DNA of 64,000 nt, taken from NCBI GenBank assembly GCA_002529455.1, contig NYMS01000037.1, positions 1-64,000 of the forward strand, in the 5' to 3' direction. Below are positions 42,075 to 52,882 of this stretch, piece by piece. Positions within the stretch are counted from its first letter, which is position 1; each line of letters begins with the position of its first letter. The translations under genes and the position numbers were made by a program. This DNA is from Glycomyces fuscus (GTDB lineage: Bacteria; Actinomycetota; Actinomycetes; Streptosporangiales; Streptosporangiaceae). The notes below the pieces were generated by a model, which saw only the letters and a program-made list of their open reading frames with translations, was not told the origin of the DNA and did not search any database.

Positions 42075-43043
42075 TCAGACCCAGGAGTCGAAGTTCTTGC
42101 CCTCGGCGGCCGCGGTGGTGGCGGGGCCGCGGTCGGGCAGGATGCGCGTGTCCGGGGGCAGGGACAGCAGCGCCTCGCCGATGGAGGCGAGCTGCGTGGT
42201 GTAGTCGATGTAGGTGTTGCCGACCATGCCGGGCTCGCCCTTGCGCAGGGTGTCGCCGCTGAAGACGACACCGCGCTCGCTGACGTAGTAGCCGACGGTG
42301 CCGGGGGAGGTACCGGGCAGGGCCAGGACGTCGATGTGCAGCTTGCCGATGTCGAGGGCGCCCTGGCCCTCCACCTCGATCTCGGGGCGGTGCTCGGCGC
42401 CGTGGTGGCGGCGCCAGGCGCGCATCTCGCGGGGGTGCAGCGCGATGGGGGCCTCGGCCTCCTCGGCGACCTTGATGGCCGACTCGATGTGGGGGCTGTA
42501 GGCGTTGGTGCAGGCCACCAGGTAGACCTCGCGCTCGCCGACGGCCTCCAGGATCGCCTCGGCGTCGTGGCCGGGGTCGATGACGACGACGCCCTCGTCG
42601 TCGGCGTCGATGATCCAGGTGTTGCTGACGACCTCGTACTCCTCGCCGTCGAACTCGAAGGTCCCGGCGGTGCGCACGCGCGTGATGCCGTCGTCGTCGG
42701 GGCCGGTCACCCCGGCCTCCTCGCCCTCGTCGGCGAAGACGTCGGCGGTCTCCGGCTCCCGGGCCTCGTCGGCCTCCCCGTCCACCGCCCCGGCCTTCTC
42801 CGCCTTCTCGTCCCTCTCGGCGGAGACCTCGTCGTCCTCGTCCTTCGCCCTCCCGGGCTCCGCGGCGGCGTCGTCGGCGGCTTCCGCGGAGGCCTCGGCG
42901 GCCCCGGCCGCGTCCTCGCGCCCGTCCTCGGCGGCCCCGTCCCCACCGGCGGAGGCGGTCTCCTCGTGCTCCGCCGCGGCCTCCGCAGCGGAATCGGTGG
43001 CCTCCTGGCCGTCCTGCTTCTTCGACTTCCGCTTCCAGAACAC
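42075..43043 (-). CDS. metallo-beta-lactamase-fold protein lacking most metal ligands
   Basis: A 322-aa protein. Residues 1-120 are an Ala/Glu/Asp-rich disordered segment after a basic MFWKRKSKK start. The rest is an MBL fold (TWIIDADDEGVVVIDPG, then the GDTL strand), but the ligands are mostly gone. HxHxDH reads NAYSPH, the PGHxPG loop reads PGTSPG, and the last GHG reads DRG. Only one His and the GDT Asp remain. It is therefore probably not a hydrolase of the usual kind and may be a binding or scaffold protein. It is convergent with the alpha/beta hydrolase; the PHP gene lies upstream on the same strand. Confidence 0.8.
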   Translation of the reverse strand: MFWKRKSKKQDGQEATDSAAEAAAEHEETASAGGDGAAEDGREDAAGAAEASAEAADDAAAEPGRAKDEDDEVSAERDEKAEKAGAVDGEADEAREPETADVFADEGEEAGVTGPDDDGITRVRTAGTFEFDGEEYEVVSNTWIIDADDEGVVVIDPGHDAEAILEAVGEREVYLVACTNAYSPHIESAIKVAEEAEAPIALHPREMRAWRRHHGAEHRPEIEVEGQGALDIGKLHIDVLALPGTSPGTVGYYVSERGVVFSGDTLRKGEPGMVGNTYIDYTTQLASIGEALLSLPPDTRILPDRGPATTAAAEGKNFDSWV

Positions 43044-43153
43044 GGCTCAGACCTCTCGAGTTCGTCCGGGTATGGGTGGTTGCGCTGCGACCATTGTCGC
43101 GCTCCCGCACAGTGGTCGGTACCGTACCGGACACCGGGAGTACGACACGCGGT

Positions 43154-44029
43154 TCACCCCCGCAGGAGCGGGACCCCCGTCGCGGGCGCCACGAGCTGTT
43201 CGAACGCCTCCGGGGCGGTGGTCCTGCACCCCAGGCGGCGGCCGGTGAGGCTTCCGTGGTCGTCGCTGGAGCCGGTGACCGCGACGCCGAGGTCCCCCGC
43301 CACTCCCCGCCATTGGCGGGTCTGCTGCCGGTTGTGCGAGGGGTGGTCGGCCTCGATCGCGCCCAGGCCCGCACCGGCCATGCGCTCCACGAGTTCGAGG
43401 GGGACCGCGCCGTTGAGGGAGCCCTCGGCCCGCGCCGGGTGCGCCAGCGAGCAGACCCCGCCCGCCGCCCGGACCAGCTCCACCGCGCGGACCGGGTCGA
43501 TCGCGTACCGCGAGACGTAGGCGGGACCGCCGGAGCCGATCCAGCGGTCGAAGGCGTCCTGCACGTCCTTGGCCGCGCCCGCCTCCACGATCGCGCGGGC
43601 CAGGTGCGGACGGCCGATGGTGTTGGCGTCGGCGTACTCGTCGTGGCCCGCGCCCGCGATCTCCAGCACCCGTTCCCAGCTGACGTCCACCTCCTGCTCG
43701 CGGAGCTTGCGCACCATCTCCTCGGCGCGGGAGGCCCGGTCGGAGCGGACCCGGCGCAGTTCCCCGGCGAGCACGGGGTCGTCGGGGTCGAACAGGTAGC
43801 ACACCAGGTGGACGCTGGACCCGGCGTAGGCGCAGGAGAGCTCCATCCCGGGGACCAGGGTGAACCCGGGGGGCAGGTGCTCGGCCGCCTCCCCGATTCC
43901 GCCGACCGTGTCGTGGTCGGTGAGGGCGAGCACGTCGAGACCCGCGGCGACCGCGTACTCGACGACTTCGGCGGGGGTGTCGGTTCCGTCGGAGACCGAG
44001 CTGTGTGAGTGCAGGTCGATACGTGTCAC
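43154..44029 (-). CDS. PHP-domain phosphoesterase
   Basis: A 291-aa PHP protein of the YciV/RNase AM-like group. Metal motifs: DLHSHSSVSDGT at the N-terminus, ALTDHDTVGG, SLAHPAR and TGSSDDHG near the end. Members hydrolyse 3',5'-nucleoside bisphosphates or trim RNA 5' ends. The start is GTG 44029; TACAAT ends 6 nt upstream, so the mRNA is probably leaderless. It is followed by the degenerate MBL-fold gene after 110 nt. Confidence 0.85.
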   Translation of the reverse strand: MTRIDLHSHSSVSDGTDTPAEVVEYAVAAGLDVLALTDHDTVGGIGEAAEHLPPGFTLVPGMELSCAYAGSSVHLVCYLFDPDDPVLAGELRRVRSDRASRAEEMVRKLREQEVDVSWERVLEIAGAGHDEYADANTIGRPHLARAIVEAGAAKDVQDAFDRWIGSGGPAYVSRYAIDPVRAVELVRAAGGVCSLAHPARAEGSLNGAVPLELVERMAGAGLGAIEADHPSHNRQQTRQWRGVAGDLGVAVTGSSDDHGSLTGRRLGCRTTAPEAFEQLVAPATGVPLLRG

Positions 44030-44035
44030 CGGGCG

Positions 44036-44041
44036 ATTGTA
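44036..44041 (-). promoter_or_regulatory. -10 box for leaderless PHP gene
   Basis: TACAAT on the minus strand, 6 nt before the GTG start at 44029; no ribosome-binding site lies between. Confidence 0.55.
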
Positions 44042-44087
44042 CGTAAGCCGCGTCGCGGCGCGCTCCGCCGGGGCGAGGCCCTCCCGC

Positions 44088-44762
44088 TCAGTCCGCGTCC
44101 CGCCGGGGCGCCAGCGCCCGGGCGAGGAAGGGGCTGGGGGCTCCGAAGGGCGGCTCCAGGGAGAGGCCGCCGTCGCGGATGTCGCGCAGGTCCCGCAGGG
44201 CGCTGATCTCGCACATGAGCATGCCGGTGTCGGCGGAGGCGAAGACCAGCCACAGCCACTGGGCGAGGGCCTCACCGGCGTAGACGGCGCGTTCGGGGCC
44301 CACGGACAGGTTCCACAGGGCGATCTCGTGGCCGTCGAAGCGCACCTTGGCGTCGGCGGCGGAGGCGTCGAAGCCGTCGCCGGGGTCGGGGCCCTCCAGA
44401 CCGGCGAGGCGGGCGCCGAGCCCGACGCCCGGGTCCTCGGCGACGATGACCACCTCGCCGACACCGCCGACCGGATCGGGCCCGGACAGGGCGACGGCCG
44501 TGGCGAGGGCGCCGCTGCGCTCGTCACCGGCCTCGGCGAAGCCGGTGACCACCCAGTTGGCGGGTAGCGGCCAGGGAATCCAGACCGGGACGTGCGCCTG
44601 GGGCAGGAGTGCCTCCAGCGCGGCCGCCCCGGGGGCGCGCACCTGCTGCAGGGGCGCCACCGGACCGTGGGCGTCACACTGCCAGGCGCTGGTCCACAGC
44701 CCCGGAGGCTGGACCGCGCGCCCGCAACGGGGACACGTGGGCTCGGACTTCATGCTGCTCAC
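44088..44762 (-). CDS. DUF6758 family protein
   Basis: A 224-aa protein with an N-terminal zinc-ribbon-like knot (PTCPRCG, WQCDAHGP). It continues with a conserved body including VWIPWPLPANWVVTGF and AVYAGEALAQWLWLVFASADTGMLMCE. I recognise it as the actinobacterial family often placed beside the PHP gene (DUF6758); its role is unknown. The start is GTG 44762, with ATG 44753 as an alternative. It lies 58 nt upstream of the PHP gene, in the same orientation. Confidence 0.7.
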   Translation of the reverse strand: MSSMKSEPTCPRCGRAVQPPGLWTSAWQCDAHGPVAPLQQVRAPGAAALEALLPQAHVPVWIPWPLPANWVVTGFAEAGDERSGALATAVALSGPDPVGGVGEVVIVAEDPGVGLGARLAGLEGPDPGDGFDASAADAKVRFDGHEIALWNLSVGPERAVYAGEALAQWLWLVFASADTGMLMCEISALRDLRDIRDGGLSLEPPFGAPSPFLARALAPRRDAD

Positions 44763-44797
44763 GGGTCTACCCGAGGGGAGCCCCCGGAAAACGCGTC

Positions 44798-44827
44798 GTG
44801 GGCGGACCGCCGAGGCGGCCCGCCCAC
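44798..44827 (-). terminator. terminator of typA
   Basis: GTGGGCGGACCGCC pairs with GGCGGCCCGCCCAC across a GA loop (14 positions, one mismatch), 21 nt after the typA stop. Confidence 0.55.
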
Positions 44828-44848
44828 GCGGGAGGATGAGCGGTCCTC

Positions 44849-46741
<1,893 letters not shown>

Positions 46742-46934
46742 GGGAAAGTCTCGATCTCCTGGTACTGGGAAGAACCGCAGAGTGCCACGGCCCGCTGCCA
46801 GTTTATGCGGTCATGGTGGCCTGGTGGGGAAACGTGCAGGCCGCCGCTGTTCTCGCGGCCCCCCTCGGGCCCGCTCGCCCGGAGTCCGCCGTCCGCTCCC
46901 GCGCGCACGGCGGCGCCCGCGCCTGCGGCGCGGG

Positions 46935-47369
46935 TCAGGAGCGGGGGACGGCGCCCGGGGCGAGCAGCGGTTCGACCAGGTCGAGGAAGGGCACGTCGGC
47001 GGGCAGCCAGTCCGGTCCGCGCAGTTCGTCGGCGGCGAGCCAGCGCAGGGACAGGTGCTCCAGGGGGCGGGGCTCCCCCGAGACCAGTTCCGCACGCCAC
47101 AGCCGCAGCACGGCGGGGCGCGTGTGCCTCCTGGCGGGCGCGGGGAAGGGCGCGTCGGCGCCGAGCTGGTGCAGGGGGCGGACGCGGACGCCGAGTTCCT
47201 CCCGGCACTCGCGGACCAGGGCCAGCTCCGGGGTCTCCCCCGGGTCGACCTTGCCGCCGGGGAACTCCCACCGGCCGCGCAGGGCCTCGGGCTCGGCGCG
47301 CTGCGCGGCCAGGACTCGGCCGTCACGGACGAGGACCACGCCCACCACGATCAGGGTCTGTTGTTCCAC
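46935..47369 (-). CDS. mutT: MutT-type Nudix hydrolase
   Basis: A 144-aa protein with a canonical Nudix box running from GGKVDPGE to RECREELGV (residues 38-61) and the WEFPGGK lead-in of MutT enzymes. It should remove 8-oxo-dGTP or related oxidised nucleotides. The start is GTG 47369. It sits upstream of typA on the same strand with a gap of 193 nt. Confidence 0.88.
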   Translation of the reverse strand: MEQQTLIVVGVVLVRDGRVLAAQRAEPEALRGRWEFPGGKVDPGETPELALVRECREELGVRVRPLHQLGADAPFPAPARRHTRPAVLRLWRAELVSGEPRPLEHLSLRWLAADELRGPDWLPADVPFLDLVEPLLAPGAVPRS

Positions 47370-47570
47370 AGTGCCCCAGCGTAGCCAGGCCCTGTGACGT
47401 TCCGGGCGGCGGGCGTGGACCCCGGGCGCCGGCCTCCGATGTGGCCGCTCGTCCGGCCGGGGCGGGAGGCGCCGCCCCGGAGCCGGAGACCGGGGCAGAG
47501 CCCGGTTCGACCGGTGGACGTGCGGAGCGGATACCGGCGAACGTTCACGTTCTTTTCTCGTGGTGTGCGG

Positions 47571-49823
47571 TCAGGGGGCGTCCGCGGCCGGGGGTTCCTC
47601 CGCCGGCCGGCCGGCCGACCGCAGCCGGTGCGCCAGGGCCGTGTGCCTGCGCCCGGAGGAGGCGTTGCGCACCGCCTGGGCCAGGGCGCGGCGGGAGCCG
47701 ACGAGGACGACCAGCTTCTTGGCCCTGGTGACGGCCGTGTAGAGCAGGTTGCGCTGGAGCATCATCCAGGCGCTGGTGGTGACGGGCACGACCACCGCGG
47801 GGTACTCGCTGCCCTGGGAGCGGTGCACGGTGATGGCGTAGGCGTGGGCGAGCTCGTCGAGCTCGGCGAAGTCGTAGGCGATCTCCTCGTCCTCGTCGGT
47901 GCGGACCAGGACCTCCTGGGCGACCTCGTCGAGCCCCGTGACCACGCCGAGCGTTCCGTTGAAGACGCCGTTGGCGCCCTTCTCGTAGTTGTTGCGGACC
48001 TGGGTGACCTTGTCGCCGACACGGAAGACGCGCCCGCCGAACCGGCGCTCGGGGACGTGCTCGCCGGAGGGCGTCACCGCGGCCTGGAGGGCCGTGTTGA
48101 GGTTGGCGGCGCCGGCCGGGCCGCCCTTCATGGGGGTGAGGACCTGCACGTCCCGGCGCGGGTCGAGGCCGAACCGGCGCGGGATGCGGCGGGCGACCAC
48201 GTCCACGGTCATCTCGGCCGCGTCCTCGGACTCCTCGCACGGGAAGAGGAAGAAGTCGGACATGCCCTGGAACTCCGGCGGTTCGCCGCCGTTGATCCGG
48301 TGGGCGTTGGTGATCACCCCGGAGTGCTGGGCCTGGCGGAAGACGTGGGTCAGCCGCACGCTCGGGACGGGCGAGTCCCCGTCCAGCAGGTCGCGCAGCA
48401 CCTGGCCCGCGCCCACGGAGGGCAGCTGGTCCACATCGCCGACGAACAGCAGGTGCGCCCCTGGCGGGACCGCCTTGACGAGCTTGTTGGCCAGGATCAC
48501 GTCCAGCATGGAGGCCTCGTCCACCACCAACAGGTCGCAGTCGAGGGGGTTGTCGCGGTCGTAGGCGGCCTCGCCGCCCGGGCGGAGTTCGAGGAGCCGG
48601 TGCACCGTGCGGGCCTCGATGCCGGTCATCTCGGTGAGACGCTTGGCGGCGCGTCCGGTGGGCGCGGCCAGGACGATCGTGGCGTGCTTGGCCATGGCCA
48701 GGGTGACGATGGAGGCGACCGTGAAGGACTTGCCGCAGCCGGGCCCGCCGGTGAGCACGCACACCTTCTCCGACAGGGCCAGCCGCACGGCCTCGCTCTG
48801 GGCCTCGGCGAGGTCGGCGCGCGTGCGCGAGCGCAGCCAGTCCAGGGCCACGTCCCAGTCCACCCCGGCGAACGCGGGCATGCGGTCCGCCGGGGCGTGG
48901 AGCAGGCCGCGCAGGCCGGAGGCGAGGCCGATCTCGGCGCGGTGCATGGGCAGCAGGTAGACGGCGCGCACGGGCTCGCCCTCGGGGCCGGGCACCGTCT
49001 CGCGGACCACGCCCTCGGTGGCCACGAGTTCGGCCACGCACTCGATCACCAGCCCGGCCTCCACCTGGAGGATCTTCACGGCCGCCGAGATGAGCTTCTC
49101 CTCGGGCAGGTAGACGTGCCCGTCGCCGGTGGACTCCGAGAGGGTGAACTGGATGCCCGCCATGACCCGCTGCGGGCTGTCGTGCGGGATGCCGACCGCG
49201 CGGGCGATGGTGTCGGCGGTCTTGAAGCCGATCCCCCACACGTCGGTGGCCAGGCGGTAGGGCTCCTTCTGCACGATCTGGATGGAGGCGTCGCCGTACT
49301 TCTTGTAGATGCGCACGGCCAGGGAGGTGGTGACCTCCACGCCCTGGAGGAAGACCATCACCTCCTTGATGGCCTTCTGCTCCTCCCAGGCGTCGGCGAT
49401 GAGCCGGGTGCGCTTGGGCCCCAGGCCCGGGACCTCGATGAGCCGTTCGGGGTGCTCCTCGATGACCTCCAGGGCGTCGGTGCCGAAGTGGTCGACGATC
49501 CGCTCGGCCATCTTGGGGCCGATGCCCTTGATCAGGCCGGAGCCGAGGTAGCGGCGGATGCCCTGGACCGTGGCGGGCAGGACGGTGGTGTAGTCCTCCA
49601 CGTGGAACTGGCGGCCGTACTGCGGGTGGGAGCCCCAGCGGCCGCGCATGCGCAGCGCCTCACCGGGCTGGACGCCCATGAGGGAGCCCACGACGGTGAG
49701 GAGGTCGTGCGCGCCCCGGCCCGTGTCGACCTTGGCGACGGTGTACCCGTTCTCCTCGTTGGCGTAGGTGACCCGCTCCAGGACGCCCTGGACGACGGCT
49801 GGTCGGAAGGTCGTGTCGGACAC
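47571..49823 (-). CDS. recD2: RecD2-type helicase
   Basis: A 750-aa superfamily 1B 5'-to-3' DNA helicase. The N-terminal 200 residues carry the RecD2 extension with helix-hairpin-helix segments (GLIKGIGPKMAERI, EVPGLGPKRTRLI). The motor has GGPGCGKSFT (Walker A), VVDEASMLD (II), FVGDVDQLPSVGAG (III) and YAITVHRSQGSEYP / YTAVTRAKK (V/VI). This form works without RecBC, which fits a genome using AdnAB. The start is GTG 49823, 19 nt downstream of the MmcQ gene. Confidence 0.92.
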   Translation of the reverse strand: MSDTTFRPAVVQGVLERVTYANEENGYTVAKVDTGRGAHDLLTVVGSLMGVQPGEALRMRGRWGSHPQYGRQFHVEDYTTVLPATVQGIRRYLGSGLIKGIGPKMAERIVDHFGTDALEVIEEHPERLIEVPGLGPKRTRLIADAWEEQKAIKEVMVFLQGVEVTTSLAVRIYKKYGDASIQIVQKEPYRLATDVWGIGFKTADTIARAVGIPHDSPQRVMAGIQFTLSESTGDGHVYLPEEKLISAAVKILQVEAGLVIECVAELVATEGVVRETVPGPEGEPVRAVYLLPMHRAEIGLASGLRGLLHAPADRMPAFAGVDWDVALDWLRSRTRADLAEAQSEAVRLALSEKVCVLTGGPGCGKSFTVASIVTLAMAKHATIVLAAPTGRAAKRLTEMTGIEARTVHRLLELRPGGEAAYDRDNPLDCDLLVVDEASMLDVILANKLVKAVPPGAHLLFVGDVDQLPSVGAGQVLRDLLDGDSPVPSVRLTHVFRQAQHSGVITNAHRINGGEPPEFQGMSDFFLFPCEESEDAAEMTVDVVARRIPRRFGLDPRRDVQVLTPMKGGPAGAANLNTALQAAVTPSGEHVPERRFGGRVFRVGDKVTQVRNNYEKGANGVFNGTLGVVTGLDEVAQEVLVRTDEDEEIAYDFAELDELAHAYAITVHRSQGSEYPAVVVPVTTSAWMMLQRNLLYTAVTRAKKLVVLVGSRRALAQAVRNASSGRRHTALAHRLRSAGRPAEEPPAADAP

Positions 49824-49842
49824 GTGGCCGTCCTCTCCTCGT

Positions 49843-50271
49843 TCACACCCTCTCCTCCGGGGCCCGCGGGGCCGGTCCGCCGGTCTGCGGCGCGCCGTCG
49901 CCCAGCGCCGCGAGCACGCGGTCGCGGTCGGCCCGGCGCAGGCTCCCCGCCACCAGGACGTAGGAGTGCCTGAGCATCTCCAGGATCTCGTCCTCGGGCA
50001 CCGTGCCGTCCAGGAGCACGGAGTTCCAGTGCTTCTTGCTCATGTGGTACCCGGGCGTGACCGCGGGGAACTGGGCGCGCAGCTCCAGGGCCAGCCCCGG
50101 GTCGCACTTGAGGTTGGCCGTGGCGGGGCCGTCCCCGTCGCCTCCCCCCATGAGCAGGGCGAACATCTTCTGTCCGGCCACCTTGTAGACCAGGCTGCCG
50201 GGGCCGAAGGGCTCGGTCTCCTCGGCCTCGGGGAACCACAGGGCGGCGTCGATGAACTGTCCGGGGGTCAT
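49843..50271 (-). CDS. MmcQ/YjbR family DNA-binding protein
   Basis: A 142-aa protein of the CyaY-like MmcQ/YjbR fold. Recognisable features are FPEAEETEPFGPGSLVYKVAGQKMFALL and the C-terminal PGYHMSKKHWNSVLLDG. The family is often called a DNA-binding protein on structural grounds only. It lies 19 nt upstream of recD2 and 99 nt downstream of the coiled-coil membrane protein, suggesting one operon. Confidence 0.85.
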   Translation of the reverse strand: MTPGQFIDAALWFPEAEETEPFGPGSLVYKVAGQKMFALLMGGGDGDGPATANLKCDPGLALELRAQFPAVTPGYHMSKKHWNSVLLDGTVPEDEILEMLRHSYVLVAGSLRRADRDRVLAALGDGAPQTGGPAPRAPEERV

Positions 50272-50370
50272 GGCCAGGCTCCCTTCCTTCCTCTCCCCCC
50301 GACAGTGCCAGAGGCCGCCGACGTTCGGCAGGCCCCGCGTCGGCCTGTGGACGGCCCCGCGCGGGAGCGG

Positions 50371-51456
50371 TCAGTCCGGGTCGTCGGCCAGCGCGGCGAC
50401 CCGCAGGGCCAGCTCCTGGGCCCGCACGAGGGAGGCGAGCATCTCGCCGCTCTGCTCGTGCACGGCACCGGCCTCGGCCGCCTCGGCGGCGATCGCGTCG
50501 AGCTCCCGGGCCGACCTGCGGTCCTGCTCGTCCAGTTCGGCGGCGCGCACGCGTTCGGCGTAGTCCTCCAGGACGGCGATCCGCGCCGCCATCTCAGCCG
50601 TCTCGGCCGCCAGGACGGCGCCGGCACGGGCGGCGGCCTCGCGGCTGCGCTCCCCGGGCGTGGGCGTCCGGGCGATCCGCTCCCTGACCCGGGTCTGGTG
50701 GAGGAGGCTGCGGGCGACGGACCACTCCACGTCGGCCAGCACCACCCGGTTGCGGACGGTGTCCAGCAGGAGGCCGCGTTCGTGGAGCGGGGAGCCCAGG
50801 ACCGCGTCGACGGCCCCCTGCGCGCGCTCCAGGAGGGCGCGGGACCCGTCGTCGAGCGCGCCGGGGGACACGAACTCCCCCTCCGCGGAGGCCACGATCC
50901 GCACGGGGTCGCGCTCCCTCTCCGCGCGCTGGTGGCGCGCGCGGGCCAGGGCCGCGCCCGCCACCGCGAGGGCGGAGGCCGCCATGAGGGCGAGCTCGGC
51001 GCCGAACGACAGGTCCAGGACCATCCAGCACACGGCGAGGGCCCAGAAGAGCGCGTAGGCCACGCGCGCGAGCGCCTTGCCGCGTTCGTCCCCGCCGGTG
51101 CCGCGCGGGGCGCGTCCGCCGCGCACCGTGTCCAGGGCCAGGCGCAGCGCCCGGGCGCGCTCCTCGGGGAGGGAGGGGTCGAGCGTGGGCCTGCCCTCGC
51201 GTCCGGGCTCGCCGACCAGGCCGACCAGGGGCAGGAGCACGGACCGGACCCGGACCCCGCGCCCGGTGAGGACGAGCACCCCGTGGGCGTCGCGTTCGGC
51301 CAGCCCCTGGGCGACGAGGGGGGCGCCCTCCCCCGGCTCGCGGACGTCGGGGCACCACACGTCCCGCCGGTCGCCGAGGGGTGTGGCGAGGCGGATCGAC
51401 CGGCGCATGTCGGAGGTGAGGATGACCTGGTACCCGCCGGGGAGGGTGAGCTCCAT
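50371..51456 (-). CDS. membrane protein with long C-terminal coiled coil
   Basis: A 361-aa protein of no family I recognise. A globular N-terminal part (residues 1-130, with LTGRGVRV and VRSVLLPLVG) is followed by two adjacent helices (about 133-170) forming a hairpin in the membrane. The last 190 residues are strongly helical, Ala/Glu/Arg-rich and likely a coiled coil. The start is ATG 51456 with GGAAGGA 5 nt upstream. It shares its upstream region with the divergent kinase gene, so the kinase could phosphorylate it, but no direct evidence exists. Confidence 0.55.
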   Translation of the reverse strand: MELTLPGGYQVILTSDMRRSIRLATPLGDRRDVWCPDVREPGEGAPLVAQGLAERDAHGVLVLTGRGVRVRSVLLPLVGLVGEPGREGRPTLDPSLPEERARALRLALDTVRGGRAPRGTGGDERGKALARVAYALFWALAVCWMVLDLSFGAELALMAASALAVAGAALARARHQRAERERDPVRIVASAEGEFVSPGALDDGSRALLERAQGAVDAVLGSPLHERGLLLDTVRNRVVLADVEWSVARSLLHQTRVRERIARTPTPGERSREAAARAGAVLAAETAEMAARIAVLEDYAERVRAAELDEQDRRSARELDAIAAEAAEAGAVHEQSGEMLASLVRAQELALRVAALADDPD

Positions 51457-51630
51457 CGTGTCCTTCCCGGTTCGGGCGCGTGGCCACGCATGAGCTTTAC
51501 GACATCTTTATACCGAAACCTCCTGCTGCGTGGAGGTTTTCGGGCGCACGGACCTCCGACCGCCGTGCCGGTGGCGGATAGGATCCGGCGCAGCAGCGTC
51601 CCCTGTGTCCCCAGTGCAACGGGAGTTCCC

Positions 51631-52710
51631 ATGAAGGCGCGAGGCGTGCGCAGGCTCGACCCCCTGGAACCGGGCGACCCCCGCGAGATCGGCGGCCACC
51701 GGGTGCGGGGGCGGATCGGCTCCGGGGGGATGGGCACGGTCTACGCCGCCGACTCCCCCGGCGTGCACGGCTACCTGGCGGTCAAGGTGGTCCACGCCGA
51801 GCAGGCCGCGGACCGGCGCTTCCGGGAGCGCTTCGCGCACGAGGCCCGCCTCCTGGCCAGGGTGAACAGCCCGTCGGTGGCGCGGTTCGTGCGCGCCGAC
51901 GTGGAGGCGCCGCGGCCGTGGATGATCACCGAGTACGTGCCGGGGCCCACCCTGCGCCACCACGTGGAGCGGCACGGCCGCCTGCGCGGGGGGATGCTCC
52001 TGGGGCTGGCCGTGGGCACCGCCGAGGCGCTGCGGGCCGTCCACGCCGCCGGTGTGGTCCACCGCGACCTCAAGCCCAGCAACGTGGTGCTCTCGGACCG
52101 GGGGCCCAAACTGCTCGACTTCGGGATCGCGCACCCGGTGGAGGACCCCGACCCCACCAAGTGGATCCGTCTGCGGCGCATGCGCCGCGCCTACCGGGAC
52201 CTGCGGCTGCCGTCGCCGGAGGGGCTGGCCGACGAGCGGGTCAGCGAGCGGGTCGACAGGCTGGGCACGCCGGGGTGGATCAGCCCCGAGCAGTACCGGC
52301 GCCAGCCCACCGCGCAGAGCGCGGACGTGTTCCTGTGGGGTGCGACGGTGGCCTTCGCGGCCGCCGGGCACGACCCGTTCGGGCGGGCCGGGGCCAAGGA
52401 GATGGCCCGGCGCGTGATGTTCGAGGAGCCGGACCTGGAGTACCTGCCGCCCGGCCTGGAGCGGCTGGTGCTGGCCGCCATGTCCAAGGACCCCGAGGAG
52501 CGGCCCGGCTCCGCGGAGCTGCTGCGCGCCGCCCTGGCCCTGGAGAACGCGGAGGGCGGGGTGCGCCCGTCCGGCGGGGACGGGGGCGCGGCGGGGGCCG
52601 TCCCGGGGGCGGCGGCCGTGCGGGGGCTGCTGGAGCGGCGGTGGACGGAGGTGGCGGTACGCCCGCCGCAGCCCCCGCGGGCGGGGCTGTTCGGCCGCGG
52701 CTCGGACTGA
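51631..52710 (+). CDS. serine/threonine protein kinase
   Basis: A 359-aa Hanks-type kinase: G-loop GRIGSGGMGTVY (27-38), Lys52, catalytic loop HRDLKPSN (144-151), DFG (163-165) and GTPGWISPEQ in the activation segment. The activation loop carries a basic stretch (RLRRMRRAYRDL). The C-terminal 80 residues are Pro/Gly-rich without a membrane helix or PASTA domains, so it is a soluble kinase. The start is ATG 51631 with GGGAG 6 nt upstream. It is divergent from the coiled-coil membrane protein. Confidence 0.88.
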   Translation: MKARGVRRLDPLEPGDPREIGGHRVRGRIGSGGMGTVYAADSPGVHGYLAVKVVHAEQAADRRFRERFAHEARLLARVNSPSVARFVRADVEAPRPWMITEYVPGPTLRHHVERHGRLRGGMLLGLAVGTAEALRAVHAAGVVHRDLKPSNVVLSDRGPKLLDFGIAHPVEDPDPTKWIRLRRMRRAYRDLRLPSPEGLADERVSERVDRLGTPGWISPEQYRRQPTAQSADVFLWGATVAFAAAGHDPFGRAGAKEMARRVMFEEPDLEYLPPGLERLVLAAMSKDPEERPGSAELLRAALALENAEGGVRPSGGDGGAAGAVPGAAAVRGLLERRWTEVAVRPPQPPRAGLFGRGSD

Positions 52711-52882
52711 GGGGGCCTCCGGGGAGGTGCCTGGGTGCCGGGGGCCGAAGGCGCGCGCTGGTCCGGGCGGGCCCGGCTCGGGAGTGCGGGCCGGGAGGCG
52801 GGCGGCACGGGGCGGGAGGGCCCCGGCTTCCGGCGGACCGGCGGGGAGCGGTCTCCGGTGGGGCGCTGTGGACGGCCCCCGC

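Noticed and set aside
47540-47560. GAACG-TTCA-CGTTC followed by TTTTCT as a terminator
   Set aside because: The stem is only 5 bp and it is on the plus strand with no gene ending upstream on that strand.
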